In this document: one piece after another, positions 51,521 through 61,882 of the stretch
How the letters are laid out: every line of letters begins with the position of its first letter
How positions within the stretch are numbered: position 1 is the stretch's first letter
Assembly (NCBI RefSeq): GCF_000972865.1
Contig: NZ_CP011144.1
Span: 868,001 to 932,000 of the forward strand
Origin: Pseudoxanthomonas suwonensis
GTDB taxonomy: Bacteria > Pseudomonadota > Gammaproteobacteria > Xanthomonadales > Xanthomonadaceae
DNA: 64,000 bases
Direction of reading: 5' to 3'
Notes under the pieces: generated by a model
What the model was told of the DNA's origin: nothing
Seen by the model: only the letters and a program-made list of their open reading frames with translations
Database searches by the model: none
Position numbers and translations under genes: made by a program

Positions 51521-54363
51521 GTCCGTCCTTCCTCCAGTGGGTCGTCGTGCGTGCGCGGCGGCGCCGGCGCCAGGTAGCCGACGATGGTGCACAACACGCC
51601 ATAGGCGATGAACGAGACGATACCGAGTACGCCGCCCAGGTGCTGGCGGTCGACCAGCAGCAGCTTGGCCAGGACCACGCCCATCAGCACCGCGCCGGCC
51701 AGCCACAGCCCGCGCCGGCCGCGGCGCGAGCCGACGATCCAGCCGATCACGCCGAGCACGCTCCAGACCACGGTCAGGCTGGTCTGGGCCAGGCTGGTGG
51801 AGAGCAGCTCCGGGTTCCAGTCGATGCCACCCCAGTGATGCACGCTGCGCAGCGTGCTCGCGCTCAGCAGCAGGAAGCCGCCCAGCGCGACCACGCCGGT
51901 GCGCAACTGCGACAGCGTCGCGGGCGAGTGCGCCGACCACAGCCAGACGGCGGCGAGCGCCAGCGCGATCAGCTGCGCCAGTTCGGCCGGATTGAGCAGC
52001 GGCAACCACGGCAGCGGCGCCGGCGACGCCGCCAGCGCCAATGCCAGCAGCCAGCCGGTCGCGATCAATGCGAAGACCACGCCCAGCAGCGGCGTGCGCA
52101 GGCCGGCGACGGCGCCGGCGTCGCGCGGGAACGCGAGCCACGGCCAGCGCCGCAGCGCCAGCGCGGCCAGCGCCAGCCACGGCAACGCCAGCAGGGCCAC
52201 GCGCCAGCCCTGCGCGAGGCCGGCGTCGGTCGCCAGCCAGGAGGCCCACAGCGACAGCGACAGCGGCCACAGCAGCCACCAGGCGAACTGCGCCAGGCCG
52301 GCCGTGCCGCCGTCGTCGTCGTCGCGCAGGCACCACAGGCTGCGCAGGCCCAGCACCGCGAACAGCGCCCACGCGGCCGCCCCCCAGCCGCCGCCGAACG
52401 GATGCGCGTGCACGGCGTCCTGCCACAGCGCCAGCGGCATCGCCAACGCAAACGCGGCGAACACCGTTGCCGCCAGTGCGCGCGCCGGACGCCAGCGGTG
52501 CACCTCTGCCGCGATCCAGCCGCTGGCCGCGGCGAAGGCGAGCAGCGCATCCGGACGTGCATCGGCGGCGACGAAGCGGTCGATCTCGTGAACGCCGTTG
52601 CCGCTCCACCAGGCCAGGCCCCACAGGTAGAACGCCAGCGCGCTGCCAGTCATGCCATGCGCGCGTGCGGCCCAGGCGCTGGCCAGGCCGGCCAGCGCGA
52701 TCAGCAGCGCACCCATCGCGGTCGGGTTGAACAGCGGACGCGCATCGCCGCCGGCGTGGTCGAGCAGCCCGGCCAGCAGCGCGCACGCCGCCAGCAGCTG
52801 CAGCGCGGCGCCGGCGAACTGCGGCAACCCGCGGCCCTGGCGCAGGCCCAGCCAGAACAGGCCGGCACCCTCCAGCGCGAACGCGCTGGCAGTGGCGCGC
52901 GCCGACAGCGCCAGCGGCACAGCCAGGGTGGCGAAGCCCACGGCCAGGATCGCGTGCGATTGGCCCAGCACCGCGTAGCCGGCGCGGCGCAGCAACGCCC
53001 AGGCCAGTCCCGCATACAGCACGCCCAGGCCCAGCGCGCACAGCGCCAGCGGCAGGCGGTCGCCGTCGGCCAGCACGCCCTCCATCAGCCCCGCCTGCAA
53101 TGCGAACGCGACCAGCGGCGTGCCGAACACCAGGCAGCCGTCGATGAAGTCGCGCCGTCCTTCCGGCTGGCGCCGCGCGAACAGGATCGGCACCAGCAGG
53201 TAGAAGGCGAAGAACAACGCCAGGAACGGCTGGGTGCTCGCATACTGCTCCGGCCGGTAGTCGTATACGCCCCACAGCGTGCCGATGCCGAAGGTGAACA
53301 CGAAACCGAGCAGGTTGAGGATGCGCCAGGCGCGGAACCAGGCGATCGCCACGATCGCCGCGTTGAGCAGCGCGTAGTACGAGAACAGCGCCACGTGGTT
53401 GCCGCTGCCGGTCGACAGCCACAGCGGGGCGAGGAAGCCGGCCAGCAGCGCGAACACCGCCAGCGCCTTGGCGTCCTGCAGCACCGCCAGCAGGCCCATC
53501 CCGGCCACCAGCAGCCCGCTCAGCGCGAACGCCGCGCCGGCGGGCAGCACGCCGTACAGCTTGAACGCCGCATACACGGTCAGCAGCAGCACGCCGATCG
53601 CGCCACCCTGCAGGCTCAGCGCGAACACCCGGTTGCTCTGGCGCCGGCGCCAGGCGAAGGCGAGCGCGGCCAGCGCGACGGCGGCCACGCCGGCCAGGCG
53701 CAGTTCCAGCGGCAGCGAGAACAGGCCCTGGTCGCTGGCGTACTTGAGCAGCGCCGCGACGCCGGCCAGCAGCACCAGCATGCCGATCTTGACCGGCACG
53801 TTGCCGACGGTGAACCAGCGCTTGACCGTGCGCAGCAGGGCGGCGCCCGTGTCGGGCGTACCGGGGGCATCCTCGCGCCACGGCCGTGCGTTTGGCGGCG
53901 GCGGCAGCGGCGGCGGCGTGGAAGCGGCCGCACCGGTCGCGGCGCCGCCCGCAGGCGGGGCGGACCCGGTATCGGACGGCTGACCGGCGGAGGATGCCGC
54001 GGGCTGGTGCACTGCGGGTTCGTGCATTGCAGGAGCGTGCACCGAGGAGGCAGGCGACGATGCGGCGGAGACGGGTCGTGCCGGCGGTTGCGTCCGCATC
54101 AACTCGGACAGCGTCGGCGCCGCATCGTCCTGCGCCGGGCCGACGCCGGCCGCGGGGGCATCGGCCGGAGGCCGGGCCGCCTCGTCCCGGGCACGTGCCG
54201 GCGCCGGGCGTGCGGTGGCAAGGCGGAGTTCGGCGAGTGCGCCCTCCAGCGCCGCCACCCGCCCCTTCAGCGAAGACAGCGACACCAGAGCGACGACCAG
54301 CAGCACCGGCATCGCCAGCAGCGCCAGCCCGACCAGCACCAGGAACCCCACCAGTCCGTCCAT
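51517..54363 (-). CDS. DUF2339 family polytopic membrane protein
   Basis: Very hydrophobic protein of 948 residues. One N-terminal membrane helix (MDGLVGFLVLVGLALLAMPV) is followed by a short coiled segment, a Pro/Ala-rich linker of about 120 residues, and from about residue 165 to the end some 25 or more predicted membrane helices. PVKIGMLVLLAGVAALLKYA is the typical entry to the DUF2339 core. Start ATG at 54363; the open frame upstream has no membrane pattern. It is coupled to the DUF3999 gene by ATGA overlap, so the two probably form one complex. No known function. Confidence 0.87.
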   Translation of the reverse strand: MDGLVGFLVLVGLALLAMPVLLVVALVSLSSLKGRVAALEGALAELRLATARPAPARARDEAARPPADAPAAGVGPAQDDAAPTLSELMRTQPPARPVSAASSPASSVHAPAMHEPAVHQPAASSAGQPSDTGSAPPAGGAATGAAASTPPPLPPPPNARPWREDAPGTPDTGAALLRTVKRWFTVGNVPVKIGMLVLLAGVAALLKYASDQGLFSLPLELRLAGVAAVALAALAFAWRRRQSNRVFALSLQGGAIGVLLLTVYAAFKLYGVLPAGAAFALSGLLVAGMGLLAVLQDAKALAVFALLAGFLAPLWLSTGSGNHVALFSYYALLNAAIVAIAWFRAWRILNLLGFVFTFGIGTLWGVYDYRPEQYASTQPFLALFFAFYLLVPILFARRQPEGRRDFIDGCLVFGTPLVAFALQAGLMEGVLADGDRLPLALCALGLGVLYAGLAWALLRRAGYAVLGQSHAILAVGFATLAVPLALSARATASAFALEGAGLFWLGLRQGRGLPQFAGAALQLLAACALLAGLLDHAGGDARPLFNPTAMGALLIALAGLASAWAARAHGMTGSALAFYLWGLAWWSGNGVHEIDRFVAADARPDALLAFAAASGWIAAEVHRWRPARALAATVFAAFALAMPLALWQDAVHAHPFGGGWGAAAWALFAVLGLRSLWCLRDDDDGGTAGLAQFAWWLLWPLSLSLWASWLATDAGLAQGWRVALLALPWLALAALALRRWPWLAFPRDAGAVAGLRTPLLGVVFALIATGWLLALALAASPAPLPWLPLLNPAELAQLIALALAAVWLWSAHSPATLSQLRTGVVALGGFLLLSASTLRSVHHWGGIDWNPELLSTSLAQTSLTVVWSVLGVIGWIVGSRRGRRGLWLAGAVLMGVVLAKLLLVDRQHLGGVLGIVSFIAYGVLCTIVGYLAPAPPRTHDDPLEEGRT

Positions 54364-54526
54364 CCCGCCCCCCGTCCGTCCGTTTCCGCAGCGGTCGCCG
54401 GTCGTGCCCGGCAACGGCTTGGCGTCGGCAGCGTCGGCGATGCATGGCCGGGTTGCAAGGTGTCGGCGGCCGCGTGCGGCGTGCGGCACTCGCAGTTCGG
54501 CGCGGGGTCCCGGCGCCCGGGGTCGT

Positions 54527-54624
54527 TGTAGGAGCCGACTTCAGTCGGCGACCCGACGCCGTCGGCACAGGCGACGCCCCCGCAACCCCGACGCCCGTGT
54601 CGCCGACTGAAGTCGGCTCCTACA
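54527..54624. repeat. REP doublet 11
   Basis: TGTAGGAGCCGACTTCAGTC on the left and GCCGACTGAAGTCGGCTCC then TACA on the right, with matched stems on both sides. It lies between the gap terminator and DUF2339. The remaining 163 bases of this spacer (54364-54526) show nothing I can identify. Confidence 0.93.
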
Positions 54625-54626
54625 GA

Positions 54627-54651
54627 AAAGGGCGCCCGTGGGGCGCCCTTT
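54627..54651 (-). terminator. Rho-independent terminator of gap
   Basis: AAAGGGCGCCC and GGGCGCCCTTT are perfectly complementary (11 pairs) with a three-base loop. On the minus strand the stem is followed by TTTTCTG-like sequence, giving a U tract. It lies 34 bases after the gap stop and should end most gap transcripts before DUF2339. Confidence 0.88.
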
Positions 54652-54685
54652 CCGTCACGACTGTCCGATGCCTGTTTGCCGCCGC

Positions 54686-55756
<1,071 letters not shown>

Positions 55757-55870
55757 GCACCGGCCCACCCGCGGCCACGGGCCGGGCGCAGCGGCCTTGA
55801 CTGCAATCAAGGCGCGTGTCGCGGCGTCGCCGGACACTGGCGCCACTCCCCACACGCAAGCGAGTTGCCA

Positions 55871-56494
55871 ATGAAACGGAAGCACCTGATCGCCCTCCTG
55901 GCCGCCGTCGCGGCGGGCACCGCCCTGCCCGCCGCGGCCCAGTCCGCCGGCGACTGGACCCTCGGCTTCGGCCTGCACCAGGTCGATCCGAAGTCCGACA
56001 ACGGCGCCCTGGCCGGCGGCACCCTGCCGCTGTCGATCGGCAGCAACGCCCGCCCGAGCCTGACCTTCGAGTACTTCCTGCGCGACAACCTCGGCCTGGA
56101 AGTGCTGGCCGCCTGGCCGTTCGAGCACGACATCTCGGTCGACGGCATCGGCCGGGTCGGCAGCACCAAACATCTGCCGCCGACGGTCAGCCTGCAATAC
56201 CACTTCAACGACGCAGGCGTGGTCTCGCCGGTGCTGGGCCTGGGCCTGAACTACACCACCTTCTTCAGCGAGGAAACGCGCGGCGCGCTGGCCGGCACCG
56301 ACCTGTCGCTCGGCTCGTCGTGGGGCCTGGCCGCGCACGCCGGCCTGGACTTCCGCATCAACGCGCGCGGCGCGATCCGGGTCGACCTGCGCTGGATCGA
56401 CATCGACAGCCGGGTCCGCGTCGACGGCGCCCACCTGGGCACCGCCAACATCGACCCGCTGGTGTACGGCGCCGCCTACGTCCTGAAGTTCTGA
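55871..56494 (+). CDS. OmpW family outer membrane protein
   Basis: Eight-stranded outer membrane barrel of the OmpW/AlkL type, 207 residues. A signal peptide (about 22 residues ending PAAAQS) is followed by WTLGFGLHQVDPKSDNG, the segment RPSLTFEYFLRDNLGLEVLA and LPPTVSLQYHFNDAG typical of the family. The last residue is Phe (AAYVLKF), the usual signal for barrel insertion. Start ATG 55871; an upstream TTG in frame is less likely. Such proteins pass small hydrophobic molecules. Single-gene unit. Confidence 0.93.
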   Translation: MKRKHLIALLAAVAAGTALPAAAQSAGDWTLGFGLHQVDPKSDNGALAGGTLPLSIGSNARPSLTFEYFLRDNLGLEVLAAWPFEHDISVDGIGRVGSTKHLPPTVSLQYHFNDAGVVSPVLGLGLNYTTFFSEETRGALAGTDLSLGSSWGLAAHAGLDFRINARGAIRVDLRWIDIDSRVRVDGAHLGTANIDPLVYGAAYVLKF

Positions 56495-56537
56495 GCCGGC
56501 GCGGGAGTGGCCGCGGCGCGTCGGTTACAGTGCCGGC

Positions 56538-57404
56538 ATGACCGCTTCCACTCCCACCCCCGCGTCCGGCGGCACGACACGGCACGCAGGCGCGCGCCGG
56601 CGCCGCCTGGCCATCCTGCTGTCGCTGCCCCTCGCCCTGGCACTGGCGTTGCCCGCGCAGGCCTGGGGACCGCTGGGCCATCGCCTGGTCGCGCGCCTGG
56701 CCGAACCCGACCTGACCCCGCAGGCACGCGCCACCGTCGCCCGCCTGCTCGCGGGCGAACCCGAACCCACCCTGCCCGGCATCGCCAACTGGGCCGACGA
56801 ACTGCGCAGCAGCGATCCCGGCCTGGGCAGGCGCTCGGCGCGCTGGCATTACGTCAACCTCGACGGCGACGGCTGCGGCTACGACGCCGCACGCGACTGC
56901 CCACGCGGCGACTGCGTGGTCGCCGCGCTGGAGAAACAGACCGCGATCCTGGCCGACCCCGGGCGCACCGATGCCGAGCGCCGCCAAGCGCTGAAGTTCG
57001 TGGTCCACTTCGTCGGCGACGTGCACCAGCCGCTGCACGCCGGCCACGCCCATGACCGCGGCGGCAACGACTACCAGGTCAACTACCGCAACAAGGGCAG
57101 CAACATGCACTCGCTGTGGGACAGCGGCCTGCTCAACGCCCGGCGCCTGGACGAGGATGCCTGGCTGGCGCGGCTGCGCGCGCTGCCGGCGCCGCCACCG
57201 GTCTCGCCGATGCCGGCCGACGCGCCGCGGCTGTGGGCCGAGCAGTCCTGCCGCGTGGTGGCCGCGCCGGGCTTCTATCCGCGCGGCCACGTGATCGACG
57301 AGGCGTACGTCGATGCGCACCTGCCGATTGCCGAACGGCAACTGCGCCTGGCCGGCGCGCACCTGGCGGCCACGCTCAACGCCGCGTTGGGCGGCAATGG
57401 ATAA
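56538..57404 (+). CDS. S1/P1 family nuclease
   Basis: Secreted zinc-dependent single-strand nuclease or phosphodiesterase of 288 residues. A long signal peptide with a basic start is predicted to be cut after Ala42, so that Trp43 of WGPLGHR becomes the mature N-terminus, which in the family binds a zinc ion through its amino group. His48, the motif KFVVHFVGDVHQPLHAGH and the Asp/His set NDYQVNYRNKGSNMHSLWDS supply the remaining zinc ligands. It is one of the few secreted enzymes here and probably acts in the periplasm or outside. Confidence 0.93.
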   Translation: MTASTPTPASGGTTRHAGARRRRLAILLSLPLALALALPAQAWGPLGHRLVARLAEPDLTPQARATVARLLAGEPEPTLPGIANWADELRSSDPGLGRRSARWHYVNLDGDGCGYDAARDCPRGDCVVAALEKQTAILADPGRTDAERRQALKFVVHFVGDVHQPLHAGHAHDRGGNDYQVNYRNKGSNMHSLWDSGLLNARRLDEDAWLARLRALPAPPPVSPMPADAPRLWAEQSCRVVAAPGFYPRGHVIDEAYVDAHLPIAERQLRLAGAHLAATLNAALGGNG

Positions 57405-57420
57405 CCACGGAGGATCGCCC

Positions 57421-57957
57421 ATGCCTGTCCATCCCGCTCAACCATTCCACCCGTCCGCCACGCTGCGGCGCCGCGCTCGCCTGCTGCTGCTGGCGTCGTT
57501 GGCTGCCGGACCCGTGGCCGCGCAGCATGCGCACGCGCCCGGCGCCGACACGCCTGCGCCGCCACCCTCGGTGGAGATCCCGCTGGAAGCGCAGGCGCGT
57601 GCGGGGCTGGCCCAGGCCCGCGTCGAGGCGACCGCCCATGGCCAGGCCCTGGACTGCACCGGCGTGGCCCTGGTCGACCTGCTGCGCCAGGCCGGCGCCA
57701 TGCCGGACGCGCCGCTGCGCGGCGGTGCGCAGCTGGGCCGCCGGGTCGAGGTGGTCGCGCGCGACGGCTACCGGGTGACGTTCTCGCTGGGCGAACTCGA
57801 CCCGAGCCTGGGCAACCGCCAGGTGTTCCTGGTCGACCGCTGCGATGGACAACCGCTGGACGCCGCCGCCGGTCCGCTGCGCCTGGTCGTACCCGAGGAC
57901 AGCCGGCCGGCGCGCGGGATCCGCCAGATCGAACGCATCACCGTGCTTTCGCCGTAA
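57421..57957 (+). CDS. Secreted small molybdopterin-domain-like protein
   Basis: Protein of 178 residues with a signal peptide (cleavage near AQHAHA, residue 37). The mature part has [32 protein letters not shown] and [20 protein letters not shown], a pattern seen in the C-terminal half of the sulphite-oxidase fold (oxidoreductase molybdopterin-binding family). It is far shorter than real sulphite oxidases and lacks the cofactor-binding Cys, so it is unlikely to be an enzyme on its own. It lies 25 bases before modA, which supports a link to molybdenum. Confidence 0.75.
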   Translation: MPVHPAQPFHPSATLRRRARLLLLASLAAGPVAAQHAHAPGADTPAPPPSVEIPLEAQARAGLAQARVEATAHGQALDCTGVALVDLLRQAGAMPDAPLRGGAQLGRRVEVVARDGYRVTFSLGELDPSLGNRQVFLVDRCDGQPLDAAAGPLRLVVPEDSRPARGIRQIERITVLSP

Positions 57958-57982
57958 CGCCGCCCCACCGGAGAACGACGAC

Positions 57983-58771
57983 ATGCCCACCTTCACCGCG
58001 ATCCTGCTTCGCCTCTCGATCCCCCTCCTGCTCGCCGGCGCGGCGCTGTTGCCCGCCGCCGCCCGCGCCGCGGACGACGCGCCGCTGACTGTGTTCGCCG
58101 CCGCCAGCCTCAAGGAGTCGCTGGACGAGGCGGCTGCCGCCTACCAGCAGGCCACCGGCACGCCGGTGCGGATTTCCTACGCGGCCAGTTCGGCACTGGC
58201 GCGGCAGATCGAACAGGGCGCACCGGCGCAGGTGTTCATCTCGGCCGACCTGGACTGGATGGACTACCTGCAGCAACGCAACCTCGTCGACACCGGCAGC
58301 CGCCGCAACCTGCTCGGCAACCGGCTGGTGCTGGTCGCGCCGCAGGCGAGCACCGCGAAAGTCGATCCGGCGAAGCCGGGATCGATCGCGTCGGCGCTGG
58401 GAGATGGCCGCCTGGCCGTAGGCCAGACCGCGACGGTGCCGGCCGGCAAGTACGCCCGCGCCGCGCTCGAATCGCTCGGGCAGTGGGATGGCGTGAAGAC
58501 CCGCCTCGCCGAATCGGAAAGCGTGCGCGCCGCGCTGATGCTGGTGGCGCGCGGCGAGACGCCGCTGGGCATCGTCTACGCCTCCGATGCCAAGGCCGAA
58601 CCGCGCGTGCGCGTGGTCGCCACGTTCTCCGAGGACAGCCATCCGCCGATCGTCTACCCGGTGGCGGCGCTGCGCGGTGCGCCGGAGCCGGCGCGCGACT
58701 TCGTGCGCTGGCTGGCCTCGCCGCCGGCGCGCGCGATCTTCACCCAGCGCGGCTTCGACGTGCTCGACTGA
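57983..58771 (+). CDS. modA: Molybdate ABC transporter, periplasmic binding protein
   Basis: Binding protein of 262 residues with a signal peptide ending ARAADD. The family signature [15 protein letters not shown] is directly after it, followed by [21 protein letters not shown] and the C-terminal region [21 protein letters not shown]. It captures molybdate (or tungstate) for ModB and ModC, encoded directly downstream. Start ATG 57983 has a GGAG ribosome site. Confidence 0.95.
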   Translation: MPTFTAILLRLSIPLLLAGAALLPAAARAADDAPLTVFAAASLKESLDEAAAAYQQATGTPVRISYAASSALARQIEQGAPAQVFISADLDWMDYLQQRNLVDTGSRRNLLGNRLVLVAPQASTAKVDPAKPGSIASALGDGRLAVGQTATVPAGKYARAALESLGQWDGVKTRLAESESVRAALMLVARGETPLGIVYASDAKAEPRVRVVATFSEDSHPPIVYPVAALRGAPEPARDFVRWLASPPARAIFTQRGFDVLD

Positions 58772-58780
58772 GGCGGCGGC

Positions 58781-59482
58781 GTGGCGACGACGTGGTTCTC
58801 GCCCGAGGAACTGACCGCCATCGGGCTCAGCCTGAAGGTGGCCACGGTCGCCGCGCTGGCCAGCCTGCCGTTCGGCGTGGCCGTGGCCTGGTTGCTGGCG
58901 CGGCGCCGCTTTCCCGGCAAGGCGCTGCTCGACGCGCTGGTGCACCTGCCGCTGGTGCTGCCGCCGGTGGTGATGGGCTTCGCCCTGCTGGTGCTGTTCG
59001 GCAACCAGGGACCGATCGGGCGCTGGCTGTATGACACCCTGGGGATCACCCTCGCCTTCCGCTGGACCGGCGCCGCGCTGGCCTGCGCGGTGATGGGCTT
59101 CCCGCTGATGGTGCGGGCGATCCGGCTGTCGATCGAGAACGTGGACCGCCGGCTCGAGCAGGCCGCCGCCACGCTCGGCGCCGCGCCGTGGCGCGTGTTC
59201 CTCACCATCACCCTGCCGCTGGCCTGGCCCGGCCTGGTCGCCGGCGCGGCGCTGGCCTTCGCCAAGGCGCTGGGCGAGTTCGGCGCGACCATCACCTTCG
59301 TCTCCGCCATCCCCGGCGAAACCCAGACCCTGTCGGCGGCGATCTACGGCCTGCTGCAGGTGCCCGGCGGCGAGGCCGGCATCTGGCGGCTGGCGGTGGT
59401 GTCGTTGTTCATCTCGCTCGGCGCGTTGCTGCTGTCGGAATGGCTGGTGCGGCGGCAGCGCAGCGCGGAGGAGGAGGAATGA
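58781..59482 (+). CDS. modB: Molybdate ABC transporter, permease
   Basis: Inner membrane permease of 233 residues with five to six predicted helices. The EAA motif that contacts the ATPase reads EQAAATLGAAPWRVFLTITLP. The sequence ALAFAKALGEFGATITF is typical of ModB. The start is GTG at 58781, nine bases after modA. modC is 124 bases downstream, a looser link than usual. Confidence 0.95.
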   Translation: MATTWFSPEELTAIGLSLKVATVAALASLPFGVAVAWLLARRRFPGKALLDALVHLPLVLPPVVMGFALLVLFGNQGPIGRWLYDTLGITLAFRWTGAALACAVMGFPLMVRAIRLSIENVDRRLEQAAATLGAAPWRVFLTITLPLAWPGLVAGAALAFAKALGEFGATITFVSAIPGETQTLSAAIYGLLQVPGGEAGIWRLAVVSLFISLGALLLSEWLVRRQRSAEEEE

Positions 59483-59606
59483 GGCCGCTGCTTCCCATGT
59501 CCGGGCACCGCCGCGCCCGATGCGTCGTTGCGCCTGCCGGCGTCCGTCGGATCGTCGCCGGTCGCGGTGCTTCGGGATCGGGCATGACCGCCAGCGGAGT
59601 CGGCGC

Positions 59607-60221
59607 GTGCTGAGCCTGGACCTGCAGCTGCGCCGCGGCGGTTTCCGCCGCCACGTGCGCATCGAGGAGCAGGCGCGCGTGGTCGCGCTGGCCGGACCCT
59701 CGGGAGCGGGCAAGACCACCGTGCTCAACGCCATCGCCGGCCTGGTGCGGCCGGAATCCGGGCACATCCGCATCGACGACCGTGTGTTGTACGACAGTGC
59801 ACGCGGCATCGACGTGCCCGCCCACCGCCGCCGGATCGGCTACGTGTTCCAGGACGCGCGCCTGTTCCCGCACCTGGACGTGCGCCGCAACCTGCGCTAC
59901 GGCCGCCATGGCGACGCCCAGGCCCGCTTCGGCTTCGACGCGGTGGTGGAACTGCTCGGCATCGGCCACCTGCTGGCGCGGCGCACCGCCAACCTGTCCG
60001 GCGGCGAGGCGCAGCGCGTGGCGATCGGCCGCGCGCTTCTGTCGCAGCCGGCGATCCTGCTGTTCGACGAACCGCTCACCGCGCTGGACCCGGCGCGCCG
60101 CGAGGAACTGATCCCCTACCTGCAGCGCGTGCGCGACGAGGTGCGCCTGCCGATGCTCTATGTCAGCCATCATCCCGACGAGGTGCGGCGGCTGGCCGAC
60201 GTGGTGCACGTACTGGATTGA
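59607..60221 (+). CDS. modC: Molybdate ABC transporter, ATPase (short form)
   Basis: ATPase of 204 residues with Walker A GPSGAGKTT, the signature LSGGEAQRVAIGRALL, Walker B ILLFDEPLTALD and the switch His (YVSHHPDE). The usual C-terminal TOBE/Mop domain of ModC (about 120-150 residues), which binds molybdate, is missing. The gene ends right after the ATPase domain with no remnant. The GTG start at 59607 fits the conserved N-terminus (LSLDLQLRRGGF); an upstream ATG would add unlike residues. Confidence 0.92.
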   Translation: MLSLDLQLRRGGFRRHVRIEEQARVVALAGPSGAGKTTVLNAIAGLVRPESGHIRIDDRVLYDSARGIDVPAHRRRIGYVFQDARLFPHLDVRRNLRYGRHGDAQARFGFDAVVELLGIGHLLARRTANLSGGEAQRVAIGRALLSQPAILLFDEPLTALDPARREELIPYLQRVRDEVRLPMLYVSHHPDEVRRLADVVHVLD

Positions 60222-60446
60222 CGTGGCCTTGCCTGCCACCGGCGCAGGCTGGAAGTTCCGCTCGGACGTGCACTATCGCGGCGAAGGCCGCTTCATGGTC
60301 GCCGGCAAGGGAAGTGTCGCGGCGACGGCTATTCTGCCCGGGACATGCTGGAGCAGTGAGCGGCACACCGCATCCGGCCGCCCCCCGGTGGGCGACGGCC
60401 GCCGCCGCTGGCATGATCGCGCCGCGGATTTCGATGGAGCAGGCAC

Positions 60447-61712
60447 ATGGTTGTCGAGAGCGGCGCGCGCAGACGGTACCCGGCCCTGTTGTGCCTGTTG
60501 GCGATGGCGTGCGGCGCAGCCCCGCACGCGACCATGGCGGCCGGTGGCGACGGCCTGGAAGACGCGCGTGCGCCTTACGCCTCCGCCCACGAGAACGAGG
60601 GCATGGACTGCGCGACCTCGCCTCCCGCCACGGCGGTGCAGGCGAACCTGCCGGACCCGTTCGCCGGCCCCGACGGCACCCGGATCGCGGCCCGCGAGCA
60701 GTGGCGCTGCCAGCGCCAGCAAACGCTGCGGACGCTGGAAGATCAGGTATACGGGCGGAAGGGAACGGCTCCGGACAGCGTGACCGGCAACGTATACCCC
60801 GATCGCATCGACGTGACCGTGGACTACCGTGGCAGGCGCGAGACCTTCAGCGCCGTGCTGCACCTGCCTGACGGCCCCGGGCCGCATCCGGCGATCGTGG
60901 TAGTGGGTGGGATCGGCGGCATCGACCCGCGGCTGCTGGCCAGCGAAGGCGTGGCGCGGATCGACTACCTGCCGACCGCGATCGGCGCCGAGACCGGCAG
61001 CGGACGCGCAAGACGAGGCGCGTTCTTCGACCTGTACGGAGACGAGGTGCGGTCGACGGGCACGCTGATGGCCTGGGCCTGGGGCATCAGCCGCCTGCTC
61101 GACGTCATCGCGCAATCGGACCAGCGCCTGCTGCGCGCCGATGCGGTCGCGGTCGCCGGATGTTCGCGATTCGGCAAGGGCGCGCTCGCGGCCGGGGCGT
61201 TCGACCAGCGGGTGGCGCTGACCATGCCCATCGAATCCGGATCCGGCGGCGTGCCGGTCTGGCGCGGGGTGGCCGGCACCGGCGCGCAGCCCCCGCACAG
61301 CGCCTATGGCGAACAGCCCTGGCTGGGCGACGCGTTCGGCGCTTTCGCCGAAGCGGTGGACACGCTGGCGACCGACCAGCACCAGGTCGTGGGCCTGGTC
61401 GCGCCACGCGGCCTGCTGGTCCTGGACAATCCGCACATCGACTGGCTCGGCGCACGCGCCGGCCACCTCGGCGCGCTGGCGGGCGCCGAGATCTACCGGG
61501 CGCTCGGCGCCGCCGGCAACCTCGGCTACCACTCCGCGGTCGCGGATCCGAAGCATTGCGCATGGCGCGGCGAATGGGACGCGCCGGCACGTGACGCGAT
61601 TCGCCGGCACCTGCGCCAGGCCGGTGCCGACGATCTGTCGATCATCGCCAGCGATACGGACTCCGTCCGGCTGGAGGATCACCGCGATTGGGATACGCCG
61701 CCTCTGCGGTGA
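60447..61712 (+). CDS. Glucuronoyl esterase, carbohydrate esterase family 15
   Basis: Secreted serine esterase of 421 residues that, by family, cuts the ester bond between lignin alcohols and 4-O-methyl-glucuronic acid on xylan. An N-terminal signal region of about 32 residues is followed by PDPFAGPDGTRIAAREQW. The CE15 motif GCSRFGKGAL holds the nucleophile Ser240; Glu263 (PIESGSGG) and His370 (DPKHCAW) complete the triad, and the Ser-Glu spacing of 23 equals that of known enzymes. No other xylan genes are near. It may be a single-gene unit. Confidence 0.92.
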   Translation: MVVESGARRRYPALLCLLAMACGAAPHATMAAGGDGLEDARAPYASAHENEGMDCATSPPATAVQANLPDPFAGPDGTRIAAREQWRCQRQQTLRTLEDQVYGRKGTAPDSVTGNVYPDRIDVTVDYRGRRETFSAVLHLPDGPGPHPAIVVVGGIGGIDPRLLASEGVARIDYLPTAIGAETGSGRARRGAFFDLYGDEVRSTGTLMAWAWGISRLLDVIAQSDQRLLRADAVAVAGCSRFGKGALAAGAFDQRVALTMPIESGSGGVPVWRGVAGTGAQPPHSAYGEQPWLGDAFGAFAEAVDTLATDQHQVVGLVAPRGLLVLDNPHIDWLGARAGHLGALAGAEIYRALGAAGNLGYHSAVADPKHCAWRGEWDAPARDAIRRHLRQAGADDLSIIASDTDSVRLEDHRDWDTPPLR

Positions 61713-61882
61713 CGCCCCGTGGGCGGCGCGCATGACGCAGCCATCCACCCACAGACCACGCCCATCCGCGGCAACACCCTCGTTTCCGATCCCCGCACCG
61801 CGCATCCCCCGTCACCTCGCCTCCCACGCTCCTGTCAACATCCCCTCACGGCCGCGGCCACGCCATGGCTTAAGCTGCCGCC

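Noticed and set aside
50102-54568. A 1488-codon frame running through DUF3999 and antiphase through DUF2339
   Set aside because: Only its end (from 51520) matches DUF3999. The rest is the shifted frame of DUF2339, rich in Arg/Gly/Ala without membrane pattern, so a fusion is not supported.
41849-54624. CRISPR-like array of repeats of about 97 bases
   Set aside because: The units are far apart, internally palindromic, about 97 bases long and have no regular spacers or cas genes. They are REP doublets.
59483-59606. A molybdate or cofactor riboswitch between modB and modC
   Set aside because: I could not find the conserved Moco RNA core or stable stems in these 124 bases, only G+C-rich sequence with overlapping frames.
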